Source: Ichthyophonus hoferi (Eukaryota; Opisthokonta; Ichthyosporea; Ichthyophonida; Ichthyophonidae). From it: 62,214 nucleotides of DNA. Positions 23,725-36,679 of the stretch are shown here, one piece after another (positions within the stretch are counted from its first letter, which is position 1; each line of letters opens with the position of its first letter). The translations under genes were made by a program, and so were the position numbers. The stretch lies in the NCBI GenBank assembly GCA_002751075.1, contig NAOQ01000009.1, positions 125,929 through 188,142 of the forward strand, in the 5' to 3' direction. Below the pieces are notes generated by a model. It made no database searches and was not told the origin of the DNA. It saw only the letters and a program-made list of their open reading frames with translations.

Positions 23725-26103
23725 CCAACCATTTCCATTACAGATTACTCGTAAGGAAAAACTGTACATATTTAAACAATATTTGTTAAATTAAATAAAC
23801 AGTTAATAACCTCCACATTTAATTTGATAAATTATATTATAAGATCCTACTTTTAAACGACAATATAGAAGCCCAACTGGCCTAAAAACACAAGCAATCA
23901 CAGAATAGACAATCCGATTAACAACCGATATTAGTTGTGCTAATCTTTGCTTAGCCAAATAAAATATTGTGTTTTACAAAGTATTCAAAGAAATCCTCCA
24001 GTATGGCTTTCCCTCAGGTGTGGTCTGCATAATATTAATTATTGGTGTAAATAGTTCCAGATCTTCCAATGATTTTAAATGTTGTATGTCTAACAATACC
24101 TATAGGATATAGTGATCTATGTGACACGAATTGATTAAATACACGGTATTTACTATACAGGAATGTTGGTATCGCCAATGATTGGACCATCTTGGTTTAA
24201 AAAACCCATGACCATTTTAATACAGATAATTGAGTGAATCCAAGACTTGTTATTAAAAAACATAAGTTCTACTAGCAACATGTCAGAACATATTGTATGC
24301 CTCTACGCTCTATTAATACTTCGGGACCCTTACGTTAGAATTTTGGCTACATTTATTAGGCCATGAATTAATCAAGAACCAAATCTAATATATAGTACAC
24401 TGGAATGGGATTCTTCAAAATTACTCTTACCTGATTTCAACATGATTGCAATATTGCCCATGTTGGTCTGTCCTGTTTATTAAATATGCACTGGTATTAG
24501 GCCCCTTCTCCTTCTCAAAACTGTATAACCTTTGAAATTCACTTTACATGCCGCATTGTGGACTCCGAACCAATGGATATTGCTATTTATATTTGTTGGC
24601 TAGGTTGTCATTTTAAATTAATAGATATCGACTATCAAAAGGCAAATCATATTCTAGAAACCCTTTTTCTTCTATCTCAATTGTCTACAGTCTAGATTCT
24701 TTTTAATTGCAAATCAAAAAATCAAGACTCATCAGTAATATACACTGCAGTTTACACACCTGGAAGACTGGTGTTGCAATTTTATTTTATTTCTATAATA
24801 AAGTTAATTTAGTTACTGATATAACACAATTTTATTTTATTTCGTATATTAATTGCGGACAGATATGTTAGATCATACCTTTTCTCCTCACAATACTTAA
24901 CTTTTAAAAGTGTCCTTCATAATTGTAACAATTTATTTTCAATTAATTAATAAATCTATGCGCAGCAGCATATCCTCATATAACCGTTTCAGGTAAACTA
25001 TACCAGATCCTTTTCTGATTAACTAAAGAATAGTCATCTTAAGCTATTTGTGCTCAATCCTCCCAACCAATTGAGTAATTCTAACAGACTAGCTACCAAT
25101 TCTTAATTTTATTTTAAATCAATCTTAATTTCTTTGTAAAATCTTTTCACTTTTTCTTTATACTAGTTTTGTTTAGCCAGGGTGTTAATGAAGTTAAATA
25201 TCTAAACAATCTTTCTATACTTTAGCCATGACTATATATGTATACCATTACCACATTTATATTTTAAATTTTACTTTATTTTACTTCCAGGCTAGCTATA
25301 TTAGGGGAGGCTTTGTTATTTTTTTTAGGTTTATTAGAAGAATTTCAAATATACATAGTATGGTTGTTGATTAATCCGATTCATTAATAGATCCGTCTTT
25401 ATTTATTTGTTTCTTAAAAGTGTCAAGCAACAACATTCTTTAAGCTCTATCAGTAGAAACGTGTTGTGAGCAGGTCTAGTTCAGGCCATTTGCTAACAAG
25501 CTCCAAATATGTGACGATACCCATTAACTACAATATGTTAGTCATGTGAAATAGTTGTGGATGAAATCCTTTTTGAGAGCATTTCAATACTGCAGTAAAT
25601 AATACTCCTTAACCTGGCCATGAGAGATAGTAGCAAGAGACTAATCTGCCCTTCTTTATACCTTCAATAACCTCTCAAGGTTAAAAAAGATAAAAGTTAT
25701 TATATTGGGCTAAATAATGTGTTCTATCAAGGCAGCATTGCTCTAAACTCTACTCGGATATAGCACACTACATTTATAAATGCTGCGGAAATGGGGGCAT
25801 ACCTGCATTGTTAGCAAATATAGTAGTAAACTTATATATCCCTGAACAAGAAGCAACAATAAAATACAGTCATATATATTTAAACTTAGTAGGCGAGTTT
25901 TTAGGTGAAATGGCCTCAGTAGGAAGTATAATACAGTGTATTGATTGACTGAACCCCATTAAAATAATATTTGTTTGGAAACAAAGTTTCTACTCCACAA
26001 TCTTCTATCATTTCTTGACATTTGTTTTAGTGCCACAGAGAAAAAAACGTAACGATAATTAATTGGCATAAAACCTGGTGTCATCTATGTTAGCTGAGAT
26101 ATG

Positions 26104-26335
26104 CTACTACTGAGGAATAAGTCTGGAATAACATTCCGGCAAGCTGAGACATGTTATTACTGGTTAACAATTGCAAAATAGCATTCCTGGTAACCGATTC
26201 GGGTTATTATTGGTTAATAATTAGGAAATAACATTCCTGTTAGCTTATTCAGCTTATGACTGGTTACTAATTCGGAAATAGCACGTCTGTTAACCGAACC
26301 ATGTTATTACTGGTTAGTAATTTTGGAATCGATAG
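26104..26335. repeat. 50-bp tandem repeat, unit 3 copy (about five units)
   Basis: Consecutive units of exactly 50 bp, each starting TTATTACTGGTTA or a close variant, with a CATTCCTGTTAGC-like second half. The longest array of the four duplication units. No ORF. Confidence 0.8.
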
Positions 26336-26536
26336 AATATATATATTCAGTAATACTCTACAAGCTAGATTCCAAATAAGGATTTGGTATTTTTAGAGAA
26401 TAGCATCAAAAAGTCTTGAGACTGGGAAGTATATACTAAATTTATTAGGGTTAAAAGAATTTTAGAGGACTACTCTCCAATCATTCAAATAATATTGTTG
26501 TTATTTATTTATACACTTCAAACCTTTTAATATCTA

Positions 26537-27049
26537 TATTTTGTCAAACATACCCAGAAAATTCGAGCTTTATTACTGATATCTATCTGGAAGGCCAACT
26601 TGTCCAATATGATATTGCTGTTTCTCTTATTACAATCACAATTCCCGACTATCATCAACCTGTTTNNNNNNNNNNNNNNNNNNNNNNNNNNNNNNNNNNN
26701 NNNNNNNNNNNNNNNNNNNNNNNNNNNNNNNNNNNNNNNNNNNNNNNNNNNNNNNNNNNNNNNNNNNNNNNNNNNNNNNNNNNNNNNNNNNNNNNNNNNN
26801 NNNNNNNNNNNNNNNNNNNNNNNNNNNNNNNNNNNNNNNNNNNNNNNNNNNNNNNNNNNNNNNNNNNNNNNNNNNNNNNNNNNNNNNNNNNNNNNNNNNN
26901 NNNNNNNNNNNNNNNNTCAGTATTTTGTCAAACATACCCAGAAAATTCGAGCTTTATTACTGATATCTATCTGGAAGGCCAACTTGTCCAATATGATATT
27001 GCTGTTTCTCTTATTACAATCACAATTCCCGACTATCATCAACCTGTTT
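26537..27049. other. assembly gap flanked by an identical 129-bp sequence
   Basis: Bases 26666-26916 are N. The 129 bp before the gap (26537-26665) recur unchanged directly after it (26921-27049), followed by unique sequence. In the other units this segment occurs once. The simplest reading is that two contig ends overlap and were not merged, so the gap is probably artificial. The open frame running through the Ns is therefore not real. Confidence 0.85.
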
Positions 27050-27235
27050 TGGGTCACATTTATCAAATTTACCGTACTCTACCCGGGAAGAAATTAAAAA
27101 TTTATCTTTCACTTGACCAAAAAGCGTGAGCTTCAGAAAGAATTTAATAGAGCTTAAACATATTCATTACCGGATGAGTGTTATATTCGTAGCGCATGCA
27201 ACTATTCGCAAGTACAACTTGGGAATACCTGCTCT
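26560..27235 (+). pseudogene. decayed ORF of unknown origin, unit 3 copy (across the gap)
   Basis: Corresponds to the coding-like stretch of the other units. Part of it is written twice because of the duplicated contig end at the gap. Broken; family not recognised. Confidence 0.4.
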
Positions 27236-28235
27236 AGTTGTAATACTAAATCGAAACTATATATATATACATGGTGAAAACTGAATGGCCACAACTTGCT
27301 TGTATTCATTAAGAAATAGTCGGATCTTTGAAGATGTGCATTATTTTCTAACATGTCTATGTGAGATAGTGAAACTTTAATTAAAAATAGATATGGTTTG
27401 AAAGTATTTGATTTATATTATAAAATTAAATGATGTTAACAGATAAATCCGGACCCCGTTGAATACGGCTTCGCCCATCTAGTGGGCAAGCCAAAGGTAA
27501 GCACAGGGATAGATATGCACCGATAGATTTTATTGTTAATTTAATTGTCATATTTCCATTACCTTTGCTATTATTTTATAAGGCAGGGCAGGGCATTCCA
27601 ATAGAAATTATTAGATTATATTTTAGAAATGGTGGATGGCAGTTTATGAAACTATCTAAAGTATTAGGAAAAGGTGTACGATCCTAAAATCAAAAGCTAG
27701 AAAGTCTGGTCATTCTTAAATATGCCAGTGTATAAATTCCAAAAAAAAAAAAAACAGAAAAAAATTACCAAGCTATTTATGAAACGAACATTCTAGGCTA
27801 GCTAAATGGGGATGGTCTCTCCTACGACCAGGCTGCATAATAAACAATTTACAAGTGAGTTCCGATAGACAGTACACGACTTTTTTGGCTGGTTGATTTA
27901 TGTAGGTATTCTCTCATATATTTGTTCCATAGAAAGGAATCTCTGTTATTATAATGAATTAGCACCCTGGGCGCAATAACATCCCAATTAAATTAAAATA
28001 TTTCAAATTCATAATTATTATTACAAATCAAAAAGATAGTCAATATTATTATATGAAAAAAAAAAGAGAGGTAAAATAAAAAAATAAAAAGGTTTCCAGG
28101 AATCAAGCGCAAACAGATTGAGTGGTTCATGTCCCCAATTATCTCCATGAAGTGGTTATCAAATTAGTAACACGTAATTTTAGATAGATAATATTTTATT
28201 ATTTGCAATGTGATTCTATGAGACCACCACGTGGT

Positions 28236-28336
28236 TGGTCTGGTTGGTCATCTTCCGTGCGCCGGATTTGATCTAGATCATTGTATGGGTAGATACAAAT
28301 CAACCAGTGCTGTCATACGCTGCTGCAGTATTTAAG
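28236..28336 (+). promoter_or_regulatory. proximal promoter block of protease gene 3
   Basis: Contains the conserved GGTCATCTTCCGTGCGCC and GATCTAGATCATTGTAT blocks and ends with TATTTAAG at 28329-28336, about 107 bp before the ATG. Spacing equals that of gene 2. A short local repeat (TGGTTGGTC twice) lies at its left end. Confidence 0.55.
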
Positions 28337-28442
28337 GTACGAAACAAGTCAAATAAACAACACACAGAATACCCACCTTGTGTTATTGATTAATCGTGTT
28401 ACATACACACAATTAACTATCAGCTCAATTTGATTTTTAAGA

Positions 28443-30664
28443 ATGTTGTCTAAATTTGTTTTGGCAGCCAGTCTGGCAATGTTCACTGAGGGAACAATGG
28501 AATTTGAGCTCGGCAAGGTAACAGGCTCCCTGTCACTTGGAGGAGGCGAGGCTACAAAAAATCACGCCTATATTGCTGAGGTAGGTGATTGAAAATTTAC
28601 CTGTAAGGCTATGCATGTACAGCTATTGTACAAATATATATTTCCGCCATCTTGCTTTAAGCTCAGTTTCCTCAATTTTTCCGTTTCTATTAATTTTGTT
28701 TTAAGTCCATATTTGTGTAAATTATATGTCCATGAGTACTAAGTGCATAATATATAATTAAATATTATTTGATGTTACTACGTAAGTGTGATGATAATTT
28801 TTGTAATCAAACTCAGTTACTTACACTCGATCAATATACACAGGTAACGATCAACGACAAGAATTATAGGCTACTTTGCGATACTGGCTCTAGCGATTTG
28901 TTGGTGGTGGGCGACTACTGTGTCGCATATAACCGCGGAGCCACATGTAATCCACAATCTGCTCCCGCAGGATATTGTACTGCTGCAGGACCTAGTAATC
29001 AGCCAAATGATGGAATGTATGCAGGCATGCCGGGCAGCAATTGTTACGGGACTCCCGGAGAGATGACATTTGCTAAATACGATATATACCAAACCAATGT
29101 TACGTTTGCAGGTCTACCGGCATATAATCAGTACATGGGATATATTAAGGCACAGTCTACAGCAATGTGGGGTCATGGTGTAGATGGAATTATGGGCTTG
29201 GCATATAACAGACTTTCTTCTATATACAGCGCCAGCAATGGAGCAGGTGTAACACTGATGTCAACAATTGCCGAACAAAACAATCTTCCTAATGCATTCG
29301 CCATGTGCTTCGATCCCAGTGGTACTGGAGGAAGGATGATTGTTGGTGGAGGAGAGCAAGAAAACATGCAGTTCACCCCTGTCACTTTGGATGAATGGTA
29401 TACAGTCAATATGACCTCAGTCTATGTCGGTCAAAAGACTTTGGATTACACATTAGGTAATTATTGTTGTTGCATGTCATTATTTTATTGGTATATATAT
29501 ATGCACATAATTGCTTATCTATTTATAATTGAAAAATACATTGAAACTGCACTAACTAATTTGATACACAAAATACTGAAGTGCATTGACGGGTGTTTGA
29601 ACTGAATCAGATAAGAAAGAGCTTAAGTGACATTTAGCTAGCCAAACACAAGACAAGAATCATTAATCTTCTCTGTACTTGAAAGTACAAGACGAATAAT
29701 TTATTGCAAAGTTAACCTCCTTTCTATTTTCCTGCCTACCTACAGGTTTGGAAACGATTGTGGATAGTGGTACTACAAATCTCATTGTACCTGGGGAAGT
29801 TCTTCAGGCTTTTGCCGAAGAAATATGCCCTGTCCTCTCGGAAATGAATTCGGCTTGTCAATATGACCAAAACTACAACCCATATGTTCCTAGTTATATT
29901 ATTGCAACTCCCGAACAGGTATACACTCCCAATACCTTTCCATGTTTACATTTTGTAGATATTTTACTTGGTTTTTGGATTGTTCCTCCTTTTCTACTTT
30001 TGTTTTATGATTCCAGCGCCACCAATGTACATGTTGTACCTGGCTCTTAAATCTGTCTACTCTCTATTAATGAAAGTTTATTATGTCCTGTAAAGCCCTA
30101 TTTCAGTGTTAGAAAAATAAGATTGTATCTATCGATATTGACATATTGAATCGCATTTATGTAGTCGTTAGTGAGAGTTTGGATCATGATATCTTAAAAG
30201 ATGTAGTAACAAATGCTAACAAAGTATGCTCTGCACCTATCCCTCTATCTTTTTTTCTGCCATCATCTTACAATTTCATTATATTAATAATATAACAGCT
30301 CGCTATGATGCCAAGCATCGTCTTCAATCTTCCAGGTGCTTCATTAGTTGTTCCTCCTCAGAATTACTTCAGGAATGCTGGTAGAGCTAGTCAAACTGAA
30401 AACTACTATGTTTACGGAATTGGTTCCAATGGATACTATAGGAGCCCTAGTGGTAGTGTGGCTATTATTCTTGGTGACGTTGCTTTAATGGGTCATTGGG
30501 TATATTTTGATGCGGTTAACGGTCGCGTTGGATTCTCCGACGTGGACAACTGCAATCAGCAGAATGATATCGTCAGCCCTTCAACTACCCCTGCACCTGA
30601 GGCTACCCCTGCACCTGAGGCTACCCCTGCACCTGAGGTCTCTGCGCTTCCAAAGTGCCAGTAA
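28443..30664 (+). CDS. pepsin-like aspartic protease (family A1), gene 3, secreted form
   Basis: Four exons: 28443-28580, 28844-29456, 29746-29918, 30299-30664. Phases 0, 1, 0; 429 residues. Signal peptide MLSKFVLAASLAMFTEG, then a propeptide region about 15 residues shorter than in gene 1. First motif DTGSSDLLVVG (Asp about 59), flap NCYGTPG, second motif VDSGTTNLIVPG (Asp about 257): both catalytic aspartates are intact. The Cys-rich loop before the flap is present. The C-terminus has no hydrophobic tail. It carries three copies of an 18-bp repeat encoding TPAPEA and ends SALPKCQ. That last piece aligns with what is 3' untranslated sequence in gene 1, so a deletion has replaced the GPI-like tail. 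Expected role: secreted acid endopeptidase. Confidence 0.93.
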
Positions 30665-31310
30665 AAAAACCAAGACGCTATATGGTAAACGAGTATAACT
30701 CGCATTGTAGTGAGTTTCTACATATATAGATATATATTAATTATTATAAAGTACGTCTTTCTGCACTCAAACAAGTTAATAGGTCGGACCATTTACTTAA
30801 TAGCTTTATTAAAAATGCCGTTATTGGTAAAAACAGTACTTTTTAGTACAATGATACCATTAATTAGCATGTGCCGGAACTAATCCGAAACAGATGAGCA
30901 CAGATAATGTGTTCGTATTTCTAGATATGCTTTTAATGTTCTGGGTTTTATAATTTGTAAATGTATTATTGCAAACTATTTTTGCTAGCATTCTTTATGG
31001 TTTTAGATATATTATCGACTTGAGAGTCAGTATTGGAGATTAATAAACCTAATGATCAGTCAGCGGCTGGTTAAACAAATGCATTTGAACCAATTATACT
31101 ATGCCTAAGAAATATGAAAAAAAGGGAACTAACTATTCTGGAATACACCTATCTAAACAAATCTTACATTCGACTAGAACTGGAAACACCAATGAGTACA
31201 GAGCTTTACAATCTGTTGACTCGAAAGAAAGCACACATGTGACAACTTGTACATATCTAGACGCTCATTGTCAATATTATCTGTCGGAATCTATAAAGCG
31301 GATATACTAG

Positions 31311-32132
31311 TTCTCACTGTTGTTAGACATAGCATGTCCTTTTGTAAAGTCTTTCAGTATTGAATATAGTCTCTCTAAAAGAAATTTTCTGTGCTCTTGC
31401 TTGCTTCTTCTTCCCCACAGATTTTAAATTATTTGCTGAGGAATATGGCCGATTTCTGCTCAACTCTGCCAATCGTGAAGTAGTTGTCTCTTCTACTCAC
31501 TACCATAAACGACCTTCTAATGATATTGTTAAAGCCAAAGCGTTCAATATATTTTTATAAGTTATTATTTTATGTTAGAAGACCGCTAACTTCTAATGAA
31601 AACAGGTTGGCCGAAGTTCTGGTAGCAGCGGACCATGGAATAATCGGTCTGATGCAAACTGATTGAATCACAACGTTCATTATTGAGATGTGATAATTTG
31701 TCAATGCCACTGTGATCATTTGCGCTAATGATATAATTGGTTACCTGACAATTCTGAGCCTCATTGATTTTTTTTGTAAATTGCATTAGCCAATCTAATT
31801 CTTTATCCACATCAACAGATACATTGATATACGCATAAAACAAAAGATTGAAAAAGAAATATAAAAGGAACAAAAACAACCAATAAAAAAGACTAGTTTC
31901 AGTCATCACAATACACTGTTCTCTTTCATCAACGTTTTCTGTTTAATTTTTGCGCTTTTATTATGTCTATAGGTGCCAAAAGATTTGAAGTAGATAGTGC
32001 GTAGGTGTAAGAAACTTGAGTGTTCAAACGGGATAGAATGGCACAGTGGGCCAATAACCCTATAGCAATCTGTAGTTCTAGTAACCTATCCACAGGCTTA
32101 GAGGTCTTCAATTGAGTGTTGTATAGTAGGAC

Positions 32133-32165
<33 letters not shown>

Positions 32166-32625
32166 TATGATATTGTTTAGCAATTATTAAAGGAATGCAA
32201 AGTTTTTGTGTGAATGTACATGTATACAGGCATATGGGGTTGCTACAAATACTCGGGTGTGCCGGGAGCCACATATGTGTGAATGGCCCCCTTTATCATC
32301 GAGTTTTGTTTTGTTTTATATTTCGCTTTATCATCAGTGCCGACTTTCTAGTTAACATCAATTTTGTTAAGTTCAATGACTTAAATGGAGTCAAGCATGA
32401 ATTTTCTTATTAGTTAACCCAATTCACGATAGGTCAAAGAGACCAACTAGAATTGTCTGATCTTACCATAGTACTCAAATACTATTTTGTCCCTATTTAG
32501 ATGGTAAATTAATTCCTTCCTTCCTTAATGTAATAGTGTTCATGTGCTGCATATTATGACAAGAATCGATCTACTGATTATCTGGGCTTCGATTGACCCT
32601 TCTTACTCATATGTAGCTAGTGATC
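31311..32625. other. gene-free spacer between unit 3 and copia fragment
   Basis: About 1.3 kb. Several short open frames on both strands lack signal, domain or splice context. A (TA)n run lies at about 32132-32157. No supported gene. Confidence 0.4.
32132..32157. repeat. (TA)n microsatellite
   Basis: Uninterrupted TA dinucleotide run in the spacer after unit 3. Confidence 0.9.
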
Positions 32626-35295
32626 TTGTAACAAATACTTATTTTTCATATAGCCTTGAGCCTCTATATGTTAAGAAGCGTTTAGAATTAGGTTTCACTT
32701 GGTAATTAAGAATTTGTCATTAATTAATTATAATTAATTAATTTAATGATGCCACTAACAGTAGTTTATGAAGACAAGATGTTTAGTGTAGTCTAAAATG
32801 CAAATTTACTGTGATTTTTAATAGTACTAGTAATTAGTTTTAAATAACACGCACTTATGATTGAGATATATGTAATACGTAGGTTCTTAAATAATTCTTT
32901 GAATAATCATTGGAAAACCTGTTTTTAAAAACATGACCCGGAACAATCACTTCAAACTCCTAATGGGGAACGTGTTTATACACGTGCAATAATGTTGTGA
33001 TCAAGTTGGCCTGACACAATCCAACTATTATAAAACGATCATTCACAGACTTAGACTGAATCCTAATTTAATAGAGTGTAACAATAAAGTAAAGTACTAA
33101 ATATTTGTCCCTCTAAGTATTCGGAATGACAGCTACAAGAAAAGAAAATTCAACTCATTCCAAATCAAGGATTACATCTAATACTACGGCAACAGCAGCC
33201 TAATTGCAAGCCGTAGGTAAGAAACAACGTGATCAGTTCACATCTAATTCTAGTGACCAGGAAACAACAAGAAATTTTTTTGAGAATTTTGATATAACCA
33301 TAGGTTCTAAATCAAGTAAAGCAGAAACGAGATATCACATGTCTATGGTTAGTGAAGCAGAGTCTGTCACCAATACCAGTAAAGATTATGACATTAACCG
33401 GATAATGTAAAGCGTTTTTGACAACGTTGAAGTTTTAGTGCACACCCACCTTTCTCTGCAGCTAGGACAACTGAACCTTAAGTCTCCATTGGTTTTCAAT
33501 CTCGGCAAGATTCTTATTAAACACAAACCTCCTTTCCTCTTACAATCACAAGTTGAACTGTCCTTAGCACTATTTTCCAACATTGTCAATTTATTTTTTC
33601 AAAGAACCAATCCCAAATTAGGTTTTACAGATAATTCCTAACTCACGTTTGATATTTAAAAAAGGAGATCCAATTGATGTACCACCAATCTAGTTGTAGA
33701 GATAGATTGAGCATTTCTCCTACATACCTTAAGCAAGATAATTGTGAACAAAAACACCACCTACTGTCGGATAAAGAATTATATCATTATTGTCTTTAGC
33801 ATTTCAACAGTTTTAATGAATGTAGCAATACCTTTATAAAAGACATATATCTCACAATGGGCTTATGTCAAAATCTTACTGCTTGATTCACATTATGGAA
33901 GTGCTGCAGCATATTCATTCAATTGCACATATGACACTAAATTAAATTAAATTTACACTCACCCAAATACCTACCCAGTACAACCTTTAATCAATCCTAT
34001 CTTCACTTTAAGGTTTTCAACAGTCACTCTAATCAATCTTTACGCAGTCATAGTCAGAGACAAATCCACAATGCATGAGTAACAATAGGCTAATAAATGA
34101 CCAGCACAATGTACCAACCGAAATTAGAGGTGAATGTAGTGCTCACCAAAATGACCATGTAAGTGTTGCACTGACCCTCATTTTGCACTGCTATGCTTGA
34201 ATGTTCACTCAAGAAGAGTAGACCAGATTTTAGAAAAACGTTTTCTCCCCCCCAGACAGGCAACTTCCTACAGCCGTTGTCCAACAATAAGGTGAAGTGC
34301 TCCACTAATGTGGATATAACAGCTGCTAAATCAACAAAACACAAATTTTATTAAAACACTAGGAACACCATAGGTCAATTTGGTGAGAATTTGTAAAATG
34401 CAACCCAAGCACACAACCATGCCAATACTTCCCTCTACTATTCCAGAGGATACTCCTGCTCAGAGGTCAATAGGGTCATACACTAGCTTCTGGCTTGAAA
34501 GTTCTCTCGTCAAAAGTGAATGCTCTTAACACATCTGCACTCACCATGAGGTCATTACTAATATGATCTCCAACACGGTCACTGTTCACCTCACTAATAG
34601 CACAATGTCACTGTCATGAATGCCACCCATTATAGTACCAGTGATCTTCATTCCCACATGAGCAGCACTGCAAATGACATCATTCTCTATTATAATCTTT
34701 TTACCTCAGATATAAACCACAATCTCTGTGTTATGGTAGCCTTTTGAGGACTACAATGTACAATCCCCTTCAATAATGAAGAGATCACTATTTCAAAAAG
34801 AAAGACTCCCCTTACTGTATGGCTACCGTTAGCTGGAAAATATCTTCCTCTTTCCTACCAAGTTACTTCTATGCATATTTCAAACTGAAATCCAACTGCA
34901 TCACTCATTACAGCTAGCCATCCATCTGAGTGTGAAGACCTTAGATCAAGTATGTATATACCCACATGGTCCATGTACCACAACTACATTATATTTACTT
35001 AGAGAATCTCCATGGCCACCAACCTACTAATATATTAATTCAAACCTGTTTCCTATCATTTTGTTTCCCCTGCATAAATCCCGGATTGGGCGTGATACGA
35101 CATCCCCAATTTATTAATTGTTTTTCTAAACAACCAGCATCTATCACCACTAAACACATCATTGAAATTACAAAGAAATTGGCGCCATATAAAGCCTGTG
35201 CATCCAATAAGATGGTAGCCAGCCCATTTCCTTTCATGCCAAACTTATTCAATAAGCCCTAAATACCATCTCCAGTAATGTAATAGGTCCTCTAT
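32626..35295 (+). mobile_element. fossil copia-type retrotransposon, copy 2 (5' fragment)
   Basis: Collinear with the 5' part of copy 1 (15565-19155), minus the insertion there. Shared landmarks include CCTAATGGGGAAC and TTATACACGTGCAATAAT in the leader and the gag-like region from about 33127. It ends abruptly at about 35295 where sequence of protease unit 4 begins, so the reverse transcriptase half is absent. Broken and old, with divergence from copy 1 visible throughout. Confidence 0.72.
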
Positions 35296-35394
35296 TCTTT
35301 TAAATTGTTAATCAACAAATCAAGGTTCATCAGTGATATACACTGCATTCACCTTAGTTGACACAGTTGGAAGTTTGCAATTTTATTTAATCTC

Positions 35395-36431
35395 TGTTGG
35401 GAATAAGAATAGAGACAGAAGCTTTCCTAAAACCTAAATTTGTTCCGAAGAGGAAGGAATACCAAATTACAGTGCGTTTTAACGTACCCCTTTCCGTACA
35501 CGGAGTGCAGATAAGCTGAAACATATTTTTTATTATTAAAAATCTTAGGCAGGATGCCCAATCAACGAGTTATCTTATCTGGACCCAAAAATGGAGTCTG
35601 AAATGGCTTATTACATAATCGCAGAACCTCTACCATTGGCTGGCTTAATCTTGATAGTCATCTTGGATTGCCATTTAGCACCAATGGATTGCACCAACTC
35701 TTTTCCCAGGCTATATTAATAATAGTATCAAATGATCTCAGCCCTACAAAGACATACAAAATTAATTACGCTCTGGCTGGCTCTGAATCTGGCTCTGTTG
35801 TAGGCCTGGCATCTGGCGTCTGGCGGTTGGAAGCTGAGGTGATATGTAGGTGTTACCAAATTATTTTGTACATTACTTTGATTATTTTAAAGTTGGAACT
35901 GTTGATCTTTCCAATGCCAATTTGAAAACAGTGTGTAGATGTAATAAAAATAGAGTCTCCGCACGTAGAGGTCAGTGAATCGATGTAGGGTTAAGGTGCA
36001 GTGTTTTTGGCATTCGTGGATTGTTGACTTAATAGAATTACCAGGTTTTGTGACCATACTAAACTACTTCAGCTTTCCCTGCTATCATACTGGGAATAAT
36101 GAAAAAAAAACGGAAGCGTTCCTGAAACCAATAGTTGTTTCTAAAGAGAAAGAATACCGAGTTAAGGGGCGTTTTAACATATCCCTCCCCGTACACAAAG
36201 TACAGATAAGCTAATTTTTTATTATAGAAAAAGTCCGCAGGACTTGTCTTAGGCAGGATGCCCAATCAACGAGCTATCTTATCTGCACCCAAAACAAGTG
36301 GTCTAAAATGCTAAAATGGCTTATTACCGCAGGACCTCTACCATTGGCTGACTCAATTTTGATAGATCATCTTGGATTGCCATTTAACACCAATGGATTG
36401 CACCAACTCTTTTCCCAGGCTACATATTGTC
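35395..36431 (+). mobile_element. miniature LTR-flanked (TRIM-like) fossil element
   Basis: Two direct repeats, 35395-35717 and 36091-36431, flank an internal region of only about 370 bp. The left repeat begins TGTTGGGAAT, and both share GCAGGATGCCCAATCAACGA and CACCAATGGATTGCACCAAC. Just after the left repeat, AATAGTATCAAATGATCTC resembles a decayed primer-binding site of the initiator-methionine tRNA type. The interior has no recognisable gag or pol. The size fits a terminal-repeat retrotransposon in miniature or a strongly deleted LTR element. A solo LTR of the same family lies at 23380-23724. It sits inside the 5' flank of unit 4 and is absent from that position in the other units. Confidence 0.68.
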
Positions 36432-36679
36432 AGCAACCCAAATATAAAATCATTATATAACTGGTGTTTAATTTTAACGGTCGAGATCTTTAGCTGGTAT
36501 AGCCTCAGTAGGAGGTTTAGTACAGTGTATTGATTGGTTACACCTTATTAAATTAATATTGGTTTGGAGCCAAAGTTTCCGCTCATCAATTTCCTATCAT
36601 TTTTAGACATTTGGTTTTGTGCCACATAGAGAAAAACATAACTATAATTACTCGGCATAAATCCTGACGTGTCATCTAT

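Larger units (their letters stand above)
23860..31310 (+). repeat. tandem duplication unit 3 (protease gene 3 and flanks)
   Basis: Third copy of the unit, beginning with the block shared with 6980-7260. Its 5' flank follows unit 2 in order and contains the longest 50-bp repeat array and the first assembly gap. The rest of the flank (24100-28230) shows no gene apart from the decayed ORF. The 3' flank (30665-31310) matches those of the siblings. Confidence 0.78.

Noticed and set aside
26600-27097. 165-codon ORF across the first gap
   Set aside because: Mostly Ns and a duplicated contig end. No evidence of coding.
35668-35925. 85-codon + strand ORF with a SGSVVGLASGVWRLE stretch
   Set aside because: It overlaps the left repeat and interior of the small LTR element. 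Short SxSG-like repetition (TGGCTCTG units) explains it.
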